Shown: positions 1-7,723, numbered from the stretch's first letter. The stretch is DNA of 13,779 nucleotides from Clostridium sp. CAG:343 (GCA_000431335.1 FR888049.1:1-13779), one strand, 5' to 3'. A program made the numbers and translations. The notes: a model not told the origin generated them from the sequence alone.

Positions 1-687
1 GCTTATTTGCATGATATTGGAAAGCTTTTTATTCCCCCTGAAATCTTGCAAAAGCCAGCAAAATTAACAGATGAAGAATACGAAATAATGAAAACTCATA
101 CCACATTAGGATATAATATGTGTATGAAAGATTTAAAATTAAGACCATATTCAGCAGGACCTATATATCATCACGAAGCTTTAAATGGTTCCGGATACCC
201 TCAAGGATTAACAAAAAAAGATATTCCTTATGAAGGGCAAATTATTCGTGTAGCAGATGAATATGACGCTATTGTTAGTAAAAGGCAATACAAATCACAC
301 ATCGGTATTTCTGATACCTTAAAAATTCTTATTGAAAACGCAAATAATGGAAAAAATAATCCACTTATTGTTCGTAAATTGTTAAAAGTTGTTATTGATG
401 ACATAGAATATGAAATTTATTGCACCCAAAGTTATTTAGAAGAATTAAAAAGTGAATTAAAAAGACTTGAACAAATTTCAAAATATAAAGAAAAGATGGA
501 TAATTCTAAAAAAGAAAAAGATAAAAATTATTATTTAGAAGGAATTAAGCTACTACTAAAAAGTAACGAAACATCAGAAAATTATATATCTATTTACAAC
601 GAATATAAAAAAGCTTATGAAACCAGAAAAGCTATTATTGATAATTTATATAATGAAATTAAAATTATAAAAAAATTAAAAGTTTAA
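1..687 (+). CDS. HD-GYP domain phosphohydrolase, 3' part (5' end outside the window)
   Basis: The reading frame is open to the first base, so the gene begins upstream; the TTG at 7-9 is an internal Leu codon, not a start. The first visible residues are AYLHDIGK, the metal-binding HD motif. These are followed by a His in THTTLG (residue 33 counted from the window edge), HHE at 57-59, GSGYP at 63-67 and RVADEYDAI at 83-91. That order is typical of HD-GYP proteins, which hydrolyse cyclic di-GMP or related cyclic dinucleotides. The usual HHE..DGSGYP reads HHE..NGSGYP here. Residues from about 138 to 228 are rich in Lys, Glu and Leu and probably form a coiled-coil extension. Sensor or receiver domains, if any, lie outside the window. 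Family call is firm; substrate is inferred. It is the only plus-strand gene and converges on endoA. Confidence 0.9.
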   Translation, partial: AYLHDIGKLFIPPEILQKPAKLTDEEYEIMKTHTTLGYNMCMKDLKLRPYSAGPIYHHEALNGSGYPQGLTKKDIPYEGQIIRVADEYDAIVSKRQYKSHIGISDTLKILIENANNGKNNPLIVRKLLKVVIDDIEYEIYCTQSYLEELKSELKRLEQISKYKEKMDNSKKEKDKNYYLEGIKLLLKSNETSENYISIYNEYKKAYETRKAIIDNLYNEIKIIKKLKV

Positions 688-707
688 GAACTTTCTTTAA
701 TATAAAT

Positions 708-760
708 AAGAGGTTAGTTAATACTACATTTTTAGTATATCAACAAACCTCTTTTATTTT
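708..760 (+). terminator. Hairpin terminator after the HD-GYP gene, possibly bidirectional
   Basis: AAGAGGTT (708-715) pairs with AACCTCTT (746-753). Inner stems GTT/AAC and ATACTA/TAGTAT (721-726 with 733-738) extend the hairpin. A T-rich tract (754-768) follows on the plus strand. It lies between two convergent genes and may also stop endoA transcription, although the minus-strand U-tract is poorer. Confidence 0.75.
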
Positions 761-774
761 TTATTTTATACAAA

Positions 775-1125
775 TTATTCTTCTAGTCCGAAACTTACTC
801 CCAAAGCATTATTCACTTTATCAATTATCTTTTCATCATCAATGTGCCCTATTCTCTCTTTTAATCTACTTTTATCAATAGTTCTTATTTGTTCAGCTAA
901 AACAATAGAATTACTTTTTAAACCACATGAAGAAGAATCTATCTCTATATGAGTTGGCAACTTTGTTTTACCTGTTTGAGATGTTATTGCTGCTGCAATA
1001 ACTGTAGGACTATATTTATTTCCCAAGTCATTTTGAATAATTAATACTGGTCTAACTCCTCCTTGTTCTGAACCTACTACTGGACTTAAATCTGCATAAA
1101 ACATATCGCCTCTTTTTATTTGCAT
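775..1125 (-). CDS. ndoA: EndoA/MazF-family mRNA interferase toxin
   Basis: This is a type II toxin-antitoxin RNase of the MazF/PemK family, which cleaves single-stranded RNA at short sequences. The N-terminal motif RGDMFYADLSP, followed by VGSEQGGVRPVLIIQND, and the later LPTHIEID and EQIRTIDK closely match Bacillus subtilis EndoA as I remember it. The frame runs back to a GTG at 1134, but AGGAG (1135-1139) abuts that GTG. The same AGGAG lies about 9 bases before the ATG at 1123-1125, so I start there. This gives 116 residues, the same as B. subtilis EndoA. No antitoxin gene precedes it: the upstream neighbour is a GerS-like membrane-anchored protein, where a MazE/EndoAI partner is normally expected. 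It may be co-transcribed with that gene. Whether the toxin is active or controlled from elsewhere cannot be seen. Confidence 0.93.
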   Translation of the reverse strand: MQIKRGDMFYADLSPVVGSEQGGVRPVLIIQNDLGNKYSPTVIAAAITSQTGKTKLPTHIEIDSSSCGLKSNSIVLAEQIRTIDKSRLKERIGHIDDEKIIDKVNNALGVSFGLEE

Positions 1126-1206
1126 ATTCTTCACTCCTAATATTATTGGATTGCCAAGTATGTTTCGTATTATTTTAAATATCTCTTGAAGTAAAGAAAT
1201 AGTTTT

Positions 1207-1809
1207 TTAGCTATTTACACTTACCTCCTTATATAATATGTAAACAGCTATATTTTTGTTATTATCTTTTATTTTCATTTTTTCTGGATTACCACTTTTA
1301 GCATCTATGTACAATATTTTTTGTTTACTTTCTCTATTGGTTTCCATAATAATTTTTCCGTCTTTTTCTTTCCATTCTGATTTTTCGCCTTTTTTATAAT
1401 CTTCAATAAAACTACATAAATCCAAACTATTATCTGAAATATATTGATAATTTTCAAACATAGAAGTTAAATTTAAATTCGAATTTTCTAATCGTAAATT
1501 TTTTCCTTCTTTTATAATTTTTACTCCTGCTATATTATTAGGTTCTATTACTTCTTGGCTATTGTCTTCAATTCCATTGTATTTTTGTTTTATAATATAT
1601 TTATTACTATTCTTATTGCTCTTTACTTCTACTTCTACTTTAGTTTCATAAGAATTAATACTTAAAATATAGTTTACAATTTCTTGACTAGTAGTATTAT
1701 TTCCAATTTTTAAATTTTTAGACATCTTGCCTCTAAAAAAAGTAAATGATGCTATTAAAATAATAACAATCACTAAAATTAAAATTATTATAATTTTTTT
1801 ATTTTTCAA
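1207..1809 (-). CDS. GerS/LolA-like membrane-anchored extracytoplasmic protein
   Basis: A 200-residue protein with a single N-terminal hydrophobic segment (about residues 5-25) and a long polar domain. The domain alternates short beta-like stretches, such as ETKVEVEVKS, KYIIKQKYNG, GKIIMETNRE and QKILYIDAKSGNPEKMKI, and ends in a repeat-like YILYKEVSVNS. This resembles LolA-fold lipoproteins, including GerS of Clostridioides difficile, which is needed for spore germination. Context supports this: I recall that gerS lies upstream of alr2 and mazEF there, and here the gene lies directly upstream of endoA. There is no lipobox cysteine, so it would be held by an uncleaved membrane helix. The start is TTG at 1807-1809, with GGAGG (1816-1820) six bases upstream; the next Met would remove the membrane helix. 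Function is inferred and no motif proves it. Confidence 0.5.
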   Translation of the reverse strand: MKNKKIIIILILVIVIILIASFTFFRGKMSKNLKIGNNTTSQEIVNYILSINSYETKVEVEVKSNKNSNKYIIKQKYNGIEDNSQEVIEPNNIAGVKIIKEGKNLRLENSNLNLTSMFENYQYISDNSLDLCSFIEDYKKGEKSEWKEKDGKIIMETNRESKQKILYIDAKSGNPEKMKIKDNNKNIAVYILYKEVSVNS

Positions 1810-1890
1810 AATCCCCCTCCTAAAATCTCCGCATATATCCTTTATATTATAGAAAGTTCTAACCTTTATTTTATACCTCCTCTACAATAT

Positions 1891-1920
1891 AAAAGTAGTG
1901 AATTTTTTACAATCCACTAC
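1891..1920 (-). terminator. Terminator after dusB
   Basis: GTAGTG (1895-1900) pairs with CACTAC (1915-1920), and the stem continues inward as AATT/AATT after one mismatch. Read on the minus strand, the hairpin follows the dusB stop codon and runs into UUUU then AUAUUG. It likely ends the minD-minE-rodA-dusB transcript. Confidence 0.7.
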
Positions 1921-1929
1921 ATTATTATT

Positions 1930-2901
1930 CTATAAAGTTTCAAAATATTCATTCAATGTTTTTATTAATTGTTCCTTTGTTTCTATCATATTAATACTAT
2001 TTCTAAATTCACTAGAATTTTTTAAATTTTTTGTATACCATGCTATATGTTTTCTAAGTTCTTTAATAGCTATTTCTCCTTTTTCTTCTACAGCCAAATC
2101 AATGTGTTCCTTTATTATATTAAGTCTTTCACTATTTGTAGGGCTAGGCAATTTTTCTCCTGTAATTAGAAAATGTTTTATATTTCTAAATATCCATGGA
2201 TTTCCAAAGCTACCTCTTCCAATCATTATACCATCTACTCCTGTTTTTTCAAACATTTGATATGCTGTTTCTTCATCTACTATATCTCCATTTCCGATAA
2301 CTGGTATTTTTACACTATCTTTTACTTCTTTTATAATATCCCAATCTGCTTTTCCTGTATAAAATTCACTTCTTGTTCTTCCATGTATTGTTATAGCCGA
2401 AATTCCTACTTCTTCAGCTATTTTTGCAACTTGTACAGCAACAATATTCTCTTTATCCCAACCTTTTCTAATCTTTACTGTAACTGGAACACTTGAATTT
2501 TCAACAACAACTTTCATAATTCTTTTTGCCTTTTCTAAATCCAGCAATAGCTTACTTCCATCTCCATTTTTTACAACTTTTGGAGCAGGACATCCCATAT
2601 TAATATCTATAATATCTGCTATTTTACTCATATATTTTGCAGTATAGCCCATTGTTTCCTCATCACTTCCAAATATCTGAAAACTAATAGGTCTCTTCTC
2701 TCCTTCTGTATTAAGTAATCTTCTTGTTTTTTGGTCATTATAAAATATAGCTTTTGAACTCGCCATTTCTGTACATACCATACCAGGTTCAAATTTTTCG
2801 CATATAATTCTAAAAGGCAGGTTTGTTACACCTGCCATAGGAGCTAATATTAAATTATTATCTAATTCTACGTTTCCTATTTTTATTTTTTTTAAATACA
2901 T
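1930..2901 (-). CDS. dusB: tRNA-dihydrouridine synthase, DusB type
   Basis: This FMN enzyme reduces specific uridines in the tRNA D-loop to dihydrouridine using NADPH. The 323 residues form the usual TIM-barrel plus helical domain. APMAGVTN (20-27) is the FMN-binding start. DINMGCPAPKVV carries the catalytic Cys at 104. K143 lies in VKIRKGW, H173 and R175 in IHGRTR, and the phosphate-binding elements are GNGDI (203-207) and IGRG (227-230). Length and motif order are normal. The ATG has AGGAG six bases upstream. It sits about 40 bases behind rodA and is probably the last gene of the minD-minE-rodA-dusB unit. Assignment to the DusB subgroup rests on overall similarity to Gram-positive DusB proteins. 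Confidence 0.95.
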   Translation of the reverse strand: MYLKKIKIGNVELDNNLILAPMAGVTNLPFRIICEKFEPGMVCTEMASSKAIFYNDQKTRRLLNTEGEKRPISFQIFGSDEETMGYTAKYMSKIADIIDINMGCPAPKVVKNGDGSKLLLDLEKAKRIMKVVVENSSVPVTVKIRKGWDKENIVAVQVAKIAEEVGISAITIHGRTRSEFYTGKADWDIIKEVKDSVKIPVIGNGDIVDEETAYQMFEKTGVDGIMIGRGSFGNPWIFRNIKHFLITGEKLPSPTNSERLNIIKEHIDLAVEEKGEIAIKELRKHIAWYTKNLKNSSEFRNSINMIETKEQLIKTLNEYFETL

Positions 2902-2941
2902 TTTATTCTCCTGCTATATATCTCAAATATAGCCTTTTTTA

Positions 2942-4048
2942 TTATTTAACAAATATTGTTTTTTGTCTCTTACTACTAATGTTTAATAGTAAACCAATAC
3001 ATATAAAATTAGTTATTAAAGAACTTCCTCCATAACTAATAAATGGAAGTGGAACACCTGTAATTGGTAAAAGCCCCATTACCATTCCTATGTTTTCCAA
3101 CATATGAAACAAGAAAACACCTGTTATTCCAGATGCAATTAATGCTCCTGTTTCATCTTTAGCAGTTTTAGCTACATACAAACATTTCGTAATTAAAAAT
3201 ACATATAATATAATAACAGATCCAGCTACTATGAATCCCATTTCTTCTCCAATTACTGCAAAAATAAAGTCTGTTGTTTTAGGATATAAGAAACCTAATT
3301 GCGTTTGATTTCCTTTTAATAGCCCCATACCAGTAAGTCCTCCAGCACCAATAGCAAGTTTTGACTGAATAATATTATATCCAGAACCCCTTGGGTCTGA
3401 TTCAGGATTTAAAAATATATCAATTCTTTTTTTTGCATGTTCTGGTAAAACAAAATTATATAATATTGGAATTGATATTGCTACTATTGCAGCAGTTATT
3501 ATAATATATTTCTTATCAATACCAGCTGTTATTAACATTAATGCAGTTGCTATTATAAATGCTGCAGCAGTTCCATAGTCTGGTTGTTTAATAATTAGTA
3601 ATACAGGTACTCCTAATATTGCTAATAATATTAATAATCTAGTTGGTTTATTAATATCACTTTTATTTCTTTCTTGTATTTTAGAAATTGCTAAAGCTAA
3701 AAATAATATAACAAATACCTTAGCAAATTCTCCTGGTTGAAAAGAAAAAAATCCTATATCAAACCAGCTAGTTGCTCCATTTACTGGTGAAGTAAATAAT
3801 ACTGCAATTAGTAATATAATAAATATACCATATAATATTGGAGATATTTTTATTAATGTTTCATAATCAATCAGCATTATTGCTCCCATAATAACAAGAC
3901 TTACTATAAGCCATATACATTGTTTATTAAATTCATCATAATCTGTTGACTGAGTTGCAGAAAATAATGCAACTAACCCTATTGTACATAAGATTATTGC
4001 AACAATTAACAAACTCCATTCTACGTTTTTTAATTCTCTCTTTCTCAT
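2942..4048 (-). CDS. rodA: SEDS-family peptidoglycan glycosyltransferase, RodA type
   Basis: RodA polymerises lipid II into glycan strands during cell elongation, working with a class B penicillin-binding protein in the membrane. The 368 residues contain about ten hydrophobic helices. SEDS landmarks are QPGEFAK (104-110), KQPDYGTA (154-161), a conserved loop with TTDFIFAVIGEE (258-269) and the end motif GVPLPFISYGGSS (331-343). D260 in TTDFIF aligns by eye with the catalytic Asp known in RodA. Short termini and the position directly after minE, as in Clostridia with minCDE-rodA, favour RodA over FtsW or SpoVE. The ribosome site before the ATG at 4046-4048 is weak (GAGTGG), and the gene lies 20 bases after minE, which suggests translational coupling. 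Confidence 0.93.
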   Translation of the reverse strand: MRKRELKNVEWSLLIVAIILCTIGLVALFSATQSTDYDEFNKQCIWLIVSLVIMGAIMLIDYETLIKISPILYGIFIILLIAVLFTSPVNGATSWFDIGFFSFQPGEFAKVFVILFLALAISKIQERNKSDINKPTRLLILLAILGVPVLLIIKQPDYGTAAAFIIATALMLITAGIDKKYIIITAAIVAISIPILYNFVLPEHAKKRIDIFLNPESDPRGSGYNIIQSKLAIGAGGLTGMGLLKGNQTQLGFLYPKTTDFIFAVIGEEMGFIVAGSVIILYVFLITKCLYVAKTAKDETGALIASGITGVFLFHMLENIGMVMGLLPITGVPLPFISYGGSSLITNFICIGLLLNISSKRQKTIFVK

Positions 4049-4068
4049 TAAACCACTCTTTTTCCAAA

Positions 4069-4605
4069 TTAATCTTCTGATTTAATTTTCTCTTCCGTTT
4101 TCTTTGTTTTTACATCTACATTTAAATCTGTAGCTTCTTCTGTCTCAGAATTACTCTTTTTTGATTTATCTTCTTCTATTTTTTCTTCCTCTTGCTTGTT
4201 TTCTATATTATTGTCTTTCTTATCTTTTTTGTTCTCTTTTTCAACTATTTTTTTATCACTTTTCTTTTCTTCTGTTGTTACAGTTTTTGCATCTACTTTT
4301 CTAGCTTCATTTTTTATATTTAAAATTGGAATATTGGCATATAATGCTGGTGCACCATTTGTCCCATCTCCATTTTCCTTATTTGTAAGTCTTACATCAA
4401 TTGCACTTTCATCTACATCAATGTATTTTTTAATTACTTCTATGATTTCTTGTTTCATAAGTTCTAAGAAGTCTGCAGAAACATTTGCTCTATCTTGCAT
4501 TAATACTAGATGTAGTCTTTCTTTAGCCGCTTCTTTAGAATTTGAAGCAACTTTAGTTTCTTTTTTATTTAACTTCTTAAAAAAATTCATTATGTTTTCA
4601 AACAT
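4069..4605 (-). CDS. minE: MinE, division-site topological regulator, with a long charged C-terminal tail
   Basis: MinE stimulates the MinD ATPase and drives Min oscillation or localisation on the membrane. Residues 1-12 (MFENIMNFFKKL) form the amphipathic membrane-targeting start. RLHLVLMQDRANVS (30-43) is the MinD-contacting segment, and FLELMKQEIIEVIKKYIDVDE followed by IDVRLTN and ANIPILNIK (90-98) make the dimer domain. A typical MinE ends near here at about 85-95 residues. This one continues for a further 80 residues, almost entirely Lys, Glu, Asp, Asn, Ser and Thr, with no predicted fold. The tail is in the same open frame and ends at a TAA at 4069-4071. Upstream there are two possible ribosome sites, GGAGG near 4619-4623 and AGGA close to the ATG. 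The gene begins 25 bases after minD. Confidence 0.93.
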   Translation of the reverse strand: MFENIMNFFKKLNKKETKVASNSKEAAKERLHLVLMQDRANVSADFLELMKQEIIEVIKKYIDVDESAIDVRLTNKENGDGTNGAPALYANIPILNIKNEARKVDAKTVTTEEKKSDKKIVEKENKKDKKDNNIENKQEEEKIEEDKSKKSNSETEEATDLNVDVKTKKTEEKIKSED

Positions 4606-4630
4606 TATTCCTACTTACCTCCAAATTGTT

Positions 4631-5425
4631 TTATTGTTTTTTGAATAGTCTTTTTAATTTTGCAAAAAAACCTTTCTCTCTGCCAGGAATTGTTACTTCT
4701 ATTTTTTCACCTAATACTCTTTTAGCAATTTCAATATATGCTTTTCCAGATGGAGCTCTTTTATTTTGAATAACTGGTTCTCCCTTATTTGTTTGAGTAA
4801 TAATGTATTCATCATCTGGAACTACTCCTATTAAATCAATTGATAAAAGATCCACAATGTCATCAACATCCATCATTTCACCTTTTCTTACCATATTAGG
4901 TCTAATTCTATTAATAACCAATTCAGGATTTTTAATTTCTGATGATTCTAAAAGTCCTATAATTCGATCGGCATCTCTAATTGCTGATATTTCTGCGGTT
5001 GTTACTACTATTGCACGATCAGCTCCTGCTATAGCGTTTTTAAATCCTTGCTCTATTCCAGCAGGACAATCTATTAATATATAATCAAATTCTTCTTTAA
5101 GTTTTCCTACTAAATTTCTCATTTGTTCTTCATTTACTGCGCTTTTATCTCTTGTTTGAGCAGCTGGTAGTAGGTACAATTCTTTAAATCTTTTATCTTT
5201 TATTAGAGCTTGTCTTAATTTACATTTTTCTTCCACAACATCTACAATATCATATACAATTCTATTTTCTAATCCCATAACGACGTCTAAGTTGCGTAGC
5301 CCTATGTCTGTATCAATTAATACTACTTTTTTTCCTTCTAAAGCTAAACTTGAACCTAAATTTGCTGTTGTTGTTGTTTTTCCTACTCCACCTTTTCCTG
5401 ATGTAATAACGATTACTTCTCCCAT
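4631..5425 (-). CDS. minD: MinD, septum-site ATPase
   Basis: A membrane-cycling deviant Walker ATPase that recruits MinC or other partners to block division at cell poles. GKGGVGKTT starts at residue 10, with the signature lysine K11 and catalytic-loop K16. DTDIGLRNLD is the switch I region and ILIDCPAG the Walker B/switch II region. The last residues, GFFAKLKRLFKK, form the amphipathic membrane-targeting helix. At 264 residues the length is normal. AGGAGG lies seven bases before the ATG at 5423-5425, and a near-consensus promoter sits 45-73 bases upstream of the start. minC, usually the gene before minD, is not here; a pilin/FGE fusion gene is upstream instead. The gene heads a minD-minE-rodA-dusB unit. 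Confidence 0.97.
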   Translation of the reverse strand: MGEVIVITSGKGGVGKTTTTANLGSSLALEGKKVVLIDTDIGLRNLDVVMGLENRIVYDIVDVVEEKCKLRQALIKDKRFKELYLLPAAQTRDKSAVNEEQMRNLVGKLKEEFDYILIDCPAGIEQGFKNAIAGADRAIVVTTAEISAIRDADRIIGLLESSEIKNPELVINRIRPNMVRKGEMMDVDDIVDLLSIDLIGVVPDDEYIITQTNKGEPVIQNKRAPSGKAYIEIAKRVLGEKIEVTIPGREKGFFAKLKRLFKKQ

Positions 5426-5469
5426 AATTTTCCTCCTTAGGATTTTAAAAACACATTTTTAATAGTTAT

Positions 5470-5498
5470 ATAATATAACGAAACCGCCAAAAAGTCAA
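5470..5498 (-). promoter_or_regulatory. SigA-type promoter of minD
   Basis: On the minus strand TTGACT (5498-5493) and TATTAT (5475-5470) are separated by exactly 17 bases. This is one mismatch from consensus in each element. It lies 45 bases upstream of the minD start and implies the min-rodA-dusB unit is transcribed independently of the pilin/FGE gene. Confidence 0.75.
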
Positions 5499-5647
5499 TG
5501 AATTTTACAGGAAAATAACAAAATTGTTTCTAAAATATTACAAAATCTTTACAAAAATATTTTATATCTACTTTTTCTTTTTATCTATAGTATAAAAAGT
5601 TGGCCCCTACAGTAAAGCATAAGTTCTAATAGTTTTTATACAATTCA

Positions 5648-5685
5648 AAAAGTTGTAACTTTATTACTATAAAATTACAACTTTT
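5648..5685 (-). terminator. Terminator after the pilin/FGE gene
   Basis: A perfect 11-bp inverted repeat, AAAAGTTGTAA (5648-5658) with TTACAACTTTT (5675-5685), flanks a 16-base loop. It starts 21 bases beyond the stop codon at 5706. The U-run on the minus strand is the end of the stem plus one more U. Confidence 0.65.
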
Positions 5686-5705
5686 AAAAACATTTTTCTA
5701 TTTTA

Positions 5706-7010
5706 TTAATACAAAGTAACTCTAAAACCTATAGTAGAAATACTGCTTGATATGCTTTTAGAATTTCTTTCTGACATTGTCCCTCTAGCAACCGCAATAT
5801 TCTCACCATCATTTATATTTTGTTCCAATGTCCATTCATACATATTTCCTGACAAATCATAAATATTTAAAACACTTGCATTTTCAGTATTTAATTTTGA
5901 TTTTTCTATATATTTTAACATTAAATCCCATTGTATTCCAAACATTAAACTACTTGTTTTATTTTCTATATTTAAGTTATTTGCTAAATTTTGTGCTTGT
6001 GATACTGTGACGTAATTATAATCATTTAATCCATCTTTACTTACAGGTAGTTCTATTAATGAGTCTGAAGAATTTGTCCTATTAGCCTCTGTTTTCATAA
6101 TATATTGGCTAACCCAAAAACCATTATTTTTATAAATACTTGCTAGCATATTATTCTTTTTAGCTTCATACTCTTGTTGATTTTCAATTCCACATCCTTC
6201 ATAATAAACATCTTTATAACCTTCTTTTGTATAATCTGATACATACAATTTCAAATCATCTTCAATTTTTTCATAATCAGTATCAGAACTAGCTGTTTTA
6301 AATATGTTATTTGGGATAGAAATCCAAACATATCTATCATCTGTTGTTGCATTCTTAATTACTAATCCTTTAATTATCGTATCTTCTCCTGTTTTTCTAC
6401 TTACCTGAAATCCTTTTGGTATCATTACTGTATCTTCATTTATATCTTTATATATAGATACACCATCATATATAGGAGACCAATTTTCTTCTGAATTATT
6501 AGTTATCAAATTGACTGCTACTTTATCAATATCATCTTTTGTATAATCTGTATAAAATTTTTCTCCATCCAAAGTTATTCCTTTAACATAAAAAATATTA
6601 TGACTATCTTCATTGATTATATATATATCTTCTAAGTTATCTACTTGTTGTTCAGATTCTATTTTATCATAATCTTTACCATATGTTAGTGTAAGATTAT
6701 CAATAGCTGATAAATCTATTATATAAAATTTTCCTGTATCTACTTCATTGCTAATTACACCATCATCTTTTATATTTGTAATATTTGTGTATTCTATTTT
6801 AGCTGGTATATTTCCATATTCAATATAATAAGACTCTATTTTATCCCTTAAGTTTTCAATATCTGCTTGCATACTTTTTAACTTTTGAACACCTAAGTTG
6901 TTTTTTACATTATACAATACAATTCCTGTTAAAATTAATATAACAATAACAGTTATAGTTAAAGTAAATAAACTAACACCTTTTTGATTATTAACAATTT
7001 TTTTTATCAT
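5706..7010 (-). CDS. Pilin-like N-terminus fused to an FGE-sulfatase/C-type-lectin-like C-terminal domain
   Basis: Numbering is from the ATG at 7008-7010 (434 residues). An ATG lies two codons earlier, at 7014-7016, but AGGAG stands almost against it and seven bases from the chosen one. Residues 1-11 end in NNQKG, followed by VSLFTLTITVIVILILTGIVL, a prepilin-peptidase-type signal plus hydrophobic helix. The usual Glu at mature position +5 is Thr. A helical stem follows (about 38-65), then GITLDGEKFYT and a middle part with VMIPKGF (195-201). The end has YDLSGNMYEW (384-393) and GFRV (428-431), hallmarks of FGE-sulfatase-type C-lectin folds. The only Cys is at 273, so FGE catalysis is unlikely; a surface or pilus-tip binding role is inferred. 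It follows spoIVFB by 33 bases and shares its transcript. Confidence 0.75.
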   Translation of the reverse strand: MIKKIVNNQKGVSLFTLTITVIVILILTGIVLYNVKNNLGVQKLKSMQADIENLRDKIESYYIEYGNIPAKIEYTNITNIKDDGVISNEVDTGKFYIIDLSAIDNLTLTYGKDYDKIESEQQVDNLEDIYIINEDSHNIFYVKGITLDGEKFYTDYTKDDIDKVAVNLITNNSEENWSPIYDGVSIYKDINEDTVMIPKGFQVSRKTGEDTIIKGLVIKNATTDDRYVWISIPNNIFKTASSDTDYEKIEDDLKLYVSDYTKEGYKDVYYEGCGIENQQEYEAKKNNMLASIYKNNGFWVSQYIMKTEANRTNSSDSLIELPVSKDGLNDYNYVTVSQAQNLANNLNIENKTSSLMFGIQWDLMLKYIEKSKLNTENASVLNIYDLSGNMYEWTLEQNINDGENIAVARGTMSERNSKSISSSISTIGFRVTLY

Positions 7011-7043
7011 TAGCATTCTCCTTTTTTCTTTAGTATTAGTTTA

Positions 7044-7712
7044 CTATTTATTTTCACTAATTTCAATAGTTTTTTCTATCAAATCATAAATTTTATTTTT
7101 ATTTCTATCTATTTTATCTTGTTTTAAATATAATCCCCAAAGAAAAATAGTAATTATGAATACAGAAATATTTTCCATGTAATATATCCCTATACTTGCT
7201 ATAAACGTTAATATTATTAATATAATAAATGAAATTGAATTCGTATATCTTTCTGCTTTTCTTTTTCCTAGAAAAATATGTAAAATTCCCTTTAAAATTC
7301 TTCCTCCATCTAATGGATAAATAGGTACTAAATTAAATAATATTAATAATAAATTAGCATAAATTATAATTAAGTTCGAAAATAATTCTATTTTTAAATG
7401 AGTTGCAAAAATAATAATTAATAAGTTAGTAAACGGCCCTGCTATAGCCACTAATATTTTCTTAATTTCTAATAAATTTGCTTTTAATATTTTCTTATTG
7501 TAATCTTTTGGCTTTAATTTAAATGAAATACTTATCCCATATGGCATCAGTTCTATTTTTTCTGGTTTCATTCCCATAATCAATCCAGCCATCAAATGTC
7601 CTAATTCATGAATGATTGCAAATACAATAATTATAACATATGTTTCAATTTGTTTTGTGAAATAAAATAATATTAAAAACAGGAATATTTTTAAATCAAT
7701 TCTAAATCGCAT
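7044..7712 (-). CDS. spoIVFB: SpoIVFB-like M50 intramembrane metalloprotease
   Basis: A site-2-protease-type membrane enzyme. In sporulating Bacillus the homologue cleaves pro-sigma-K in the mother cell. The 222 residues are mostly hydrophobic helices. HELGH at 35-39 gives two zinc-binding His and the catalytic Glu, and D135 in NLVPIYPLDGGRIL is the third zinc ligand. A short polar C-terminus follows. The C-terminal CBS domain that several bacterial homologues carry, including B. subtilis SpoIVFB as I recall, is absent. AGGAG (7718-7722) overlaps the end of the upstream spoIVFA-like gene, so the two are likely translationally coupled. Position next to a SpoIVFA-like protein and close to minD supports the sporulation role. 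The substrate cannot be shown from this window because sigK is not present. Confidence 0.85.
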   Translation of the reverse strand: MRFRIDLKIFLFLILFYFTKQIETYVIIIVFAIIHELGHLMAGLIMGMKPEKIELMPYGISISFKLKPKDYNKKILKANLLEIKKILVAIAGPFTNLLIIIFATHLKIELFSNLIIIYANLLLILFNLVPIYPLDGGRILKGILHIFLGKRKAERYTNSISFIILIILTFIASIGIYYMENISVFIITIFLWGLYLKQDKIDRNKNKIYDLIEKTIEISENK

Positions 7713-7723
7713 TTTTTTCTCCT

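Noticed and set aside
1126..1134. Upstream GTG start for EndoA giving 119 residues.
   Set aside because: The only Shine-Dalgarno sequence touches this GTG, while its spacing to the ATG at 1123-1125 is suitable and gives the standard 116-residue protein.
1898..2496. Open frames on the plus strand across dusB, and similar plus-strand frames over minE, minD, the flavoprotein and spo0A.
   Set aside because: They are antisense shadows of well-recognised minus-strand genes, have low-complexity Phe/Ser/Ile-rich products and lack ribosome sites.
5577..5599. Hairpin CTTTTTAT/ATAAAAAG next to TTGGCCCCTAC, resembling the edge of a small repeat element.
   Set aside because: There is no U-tract on either strand, no matching second terminal repeat and no second copy in the window; AT-only stems of this size are common here.
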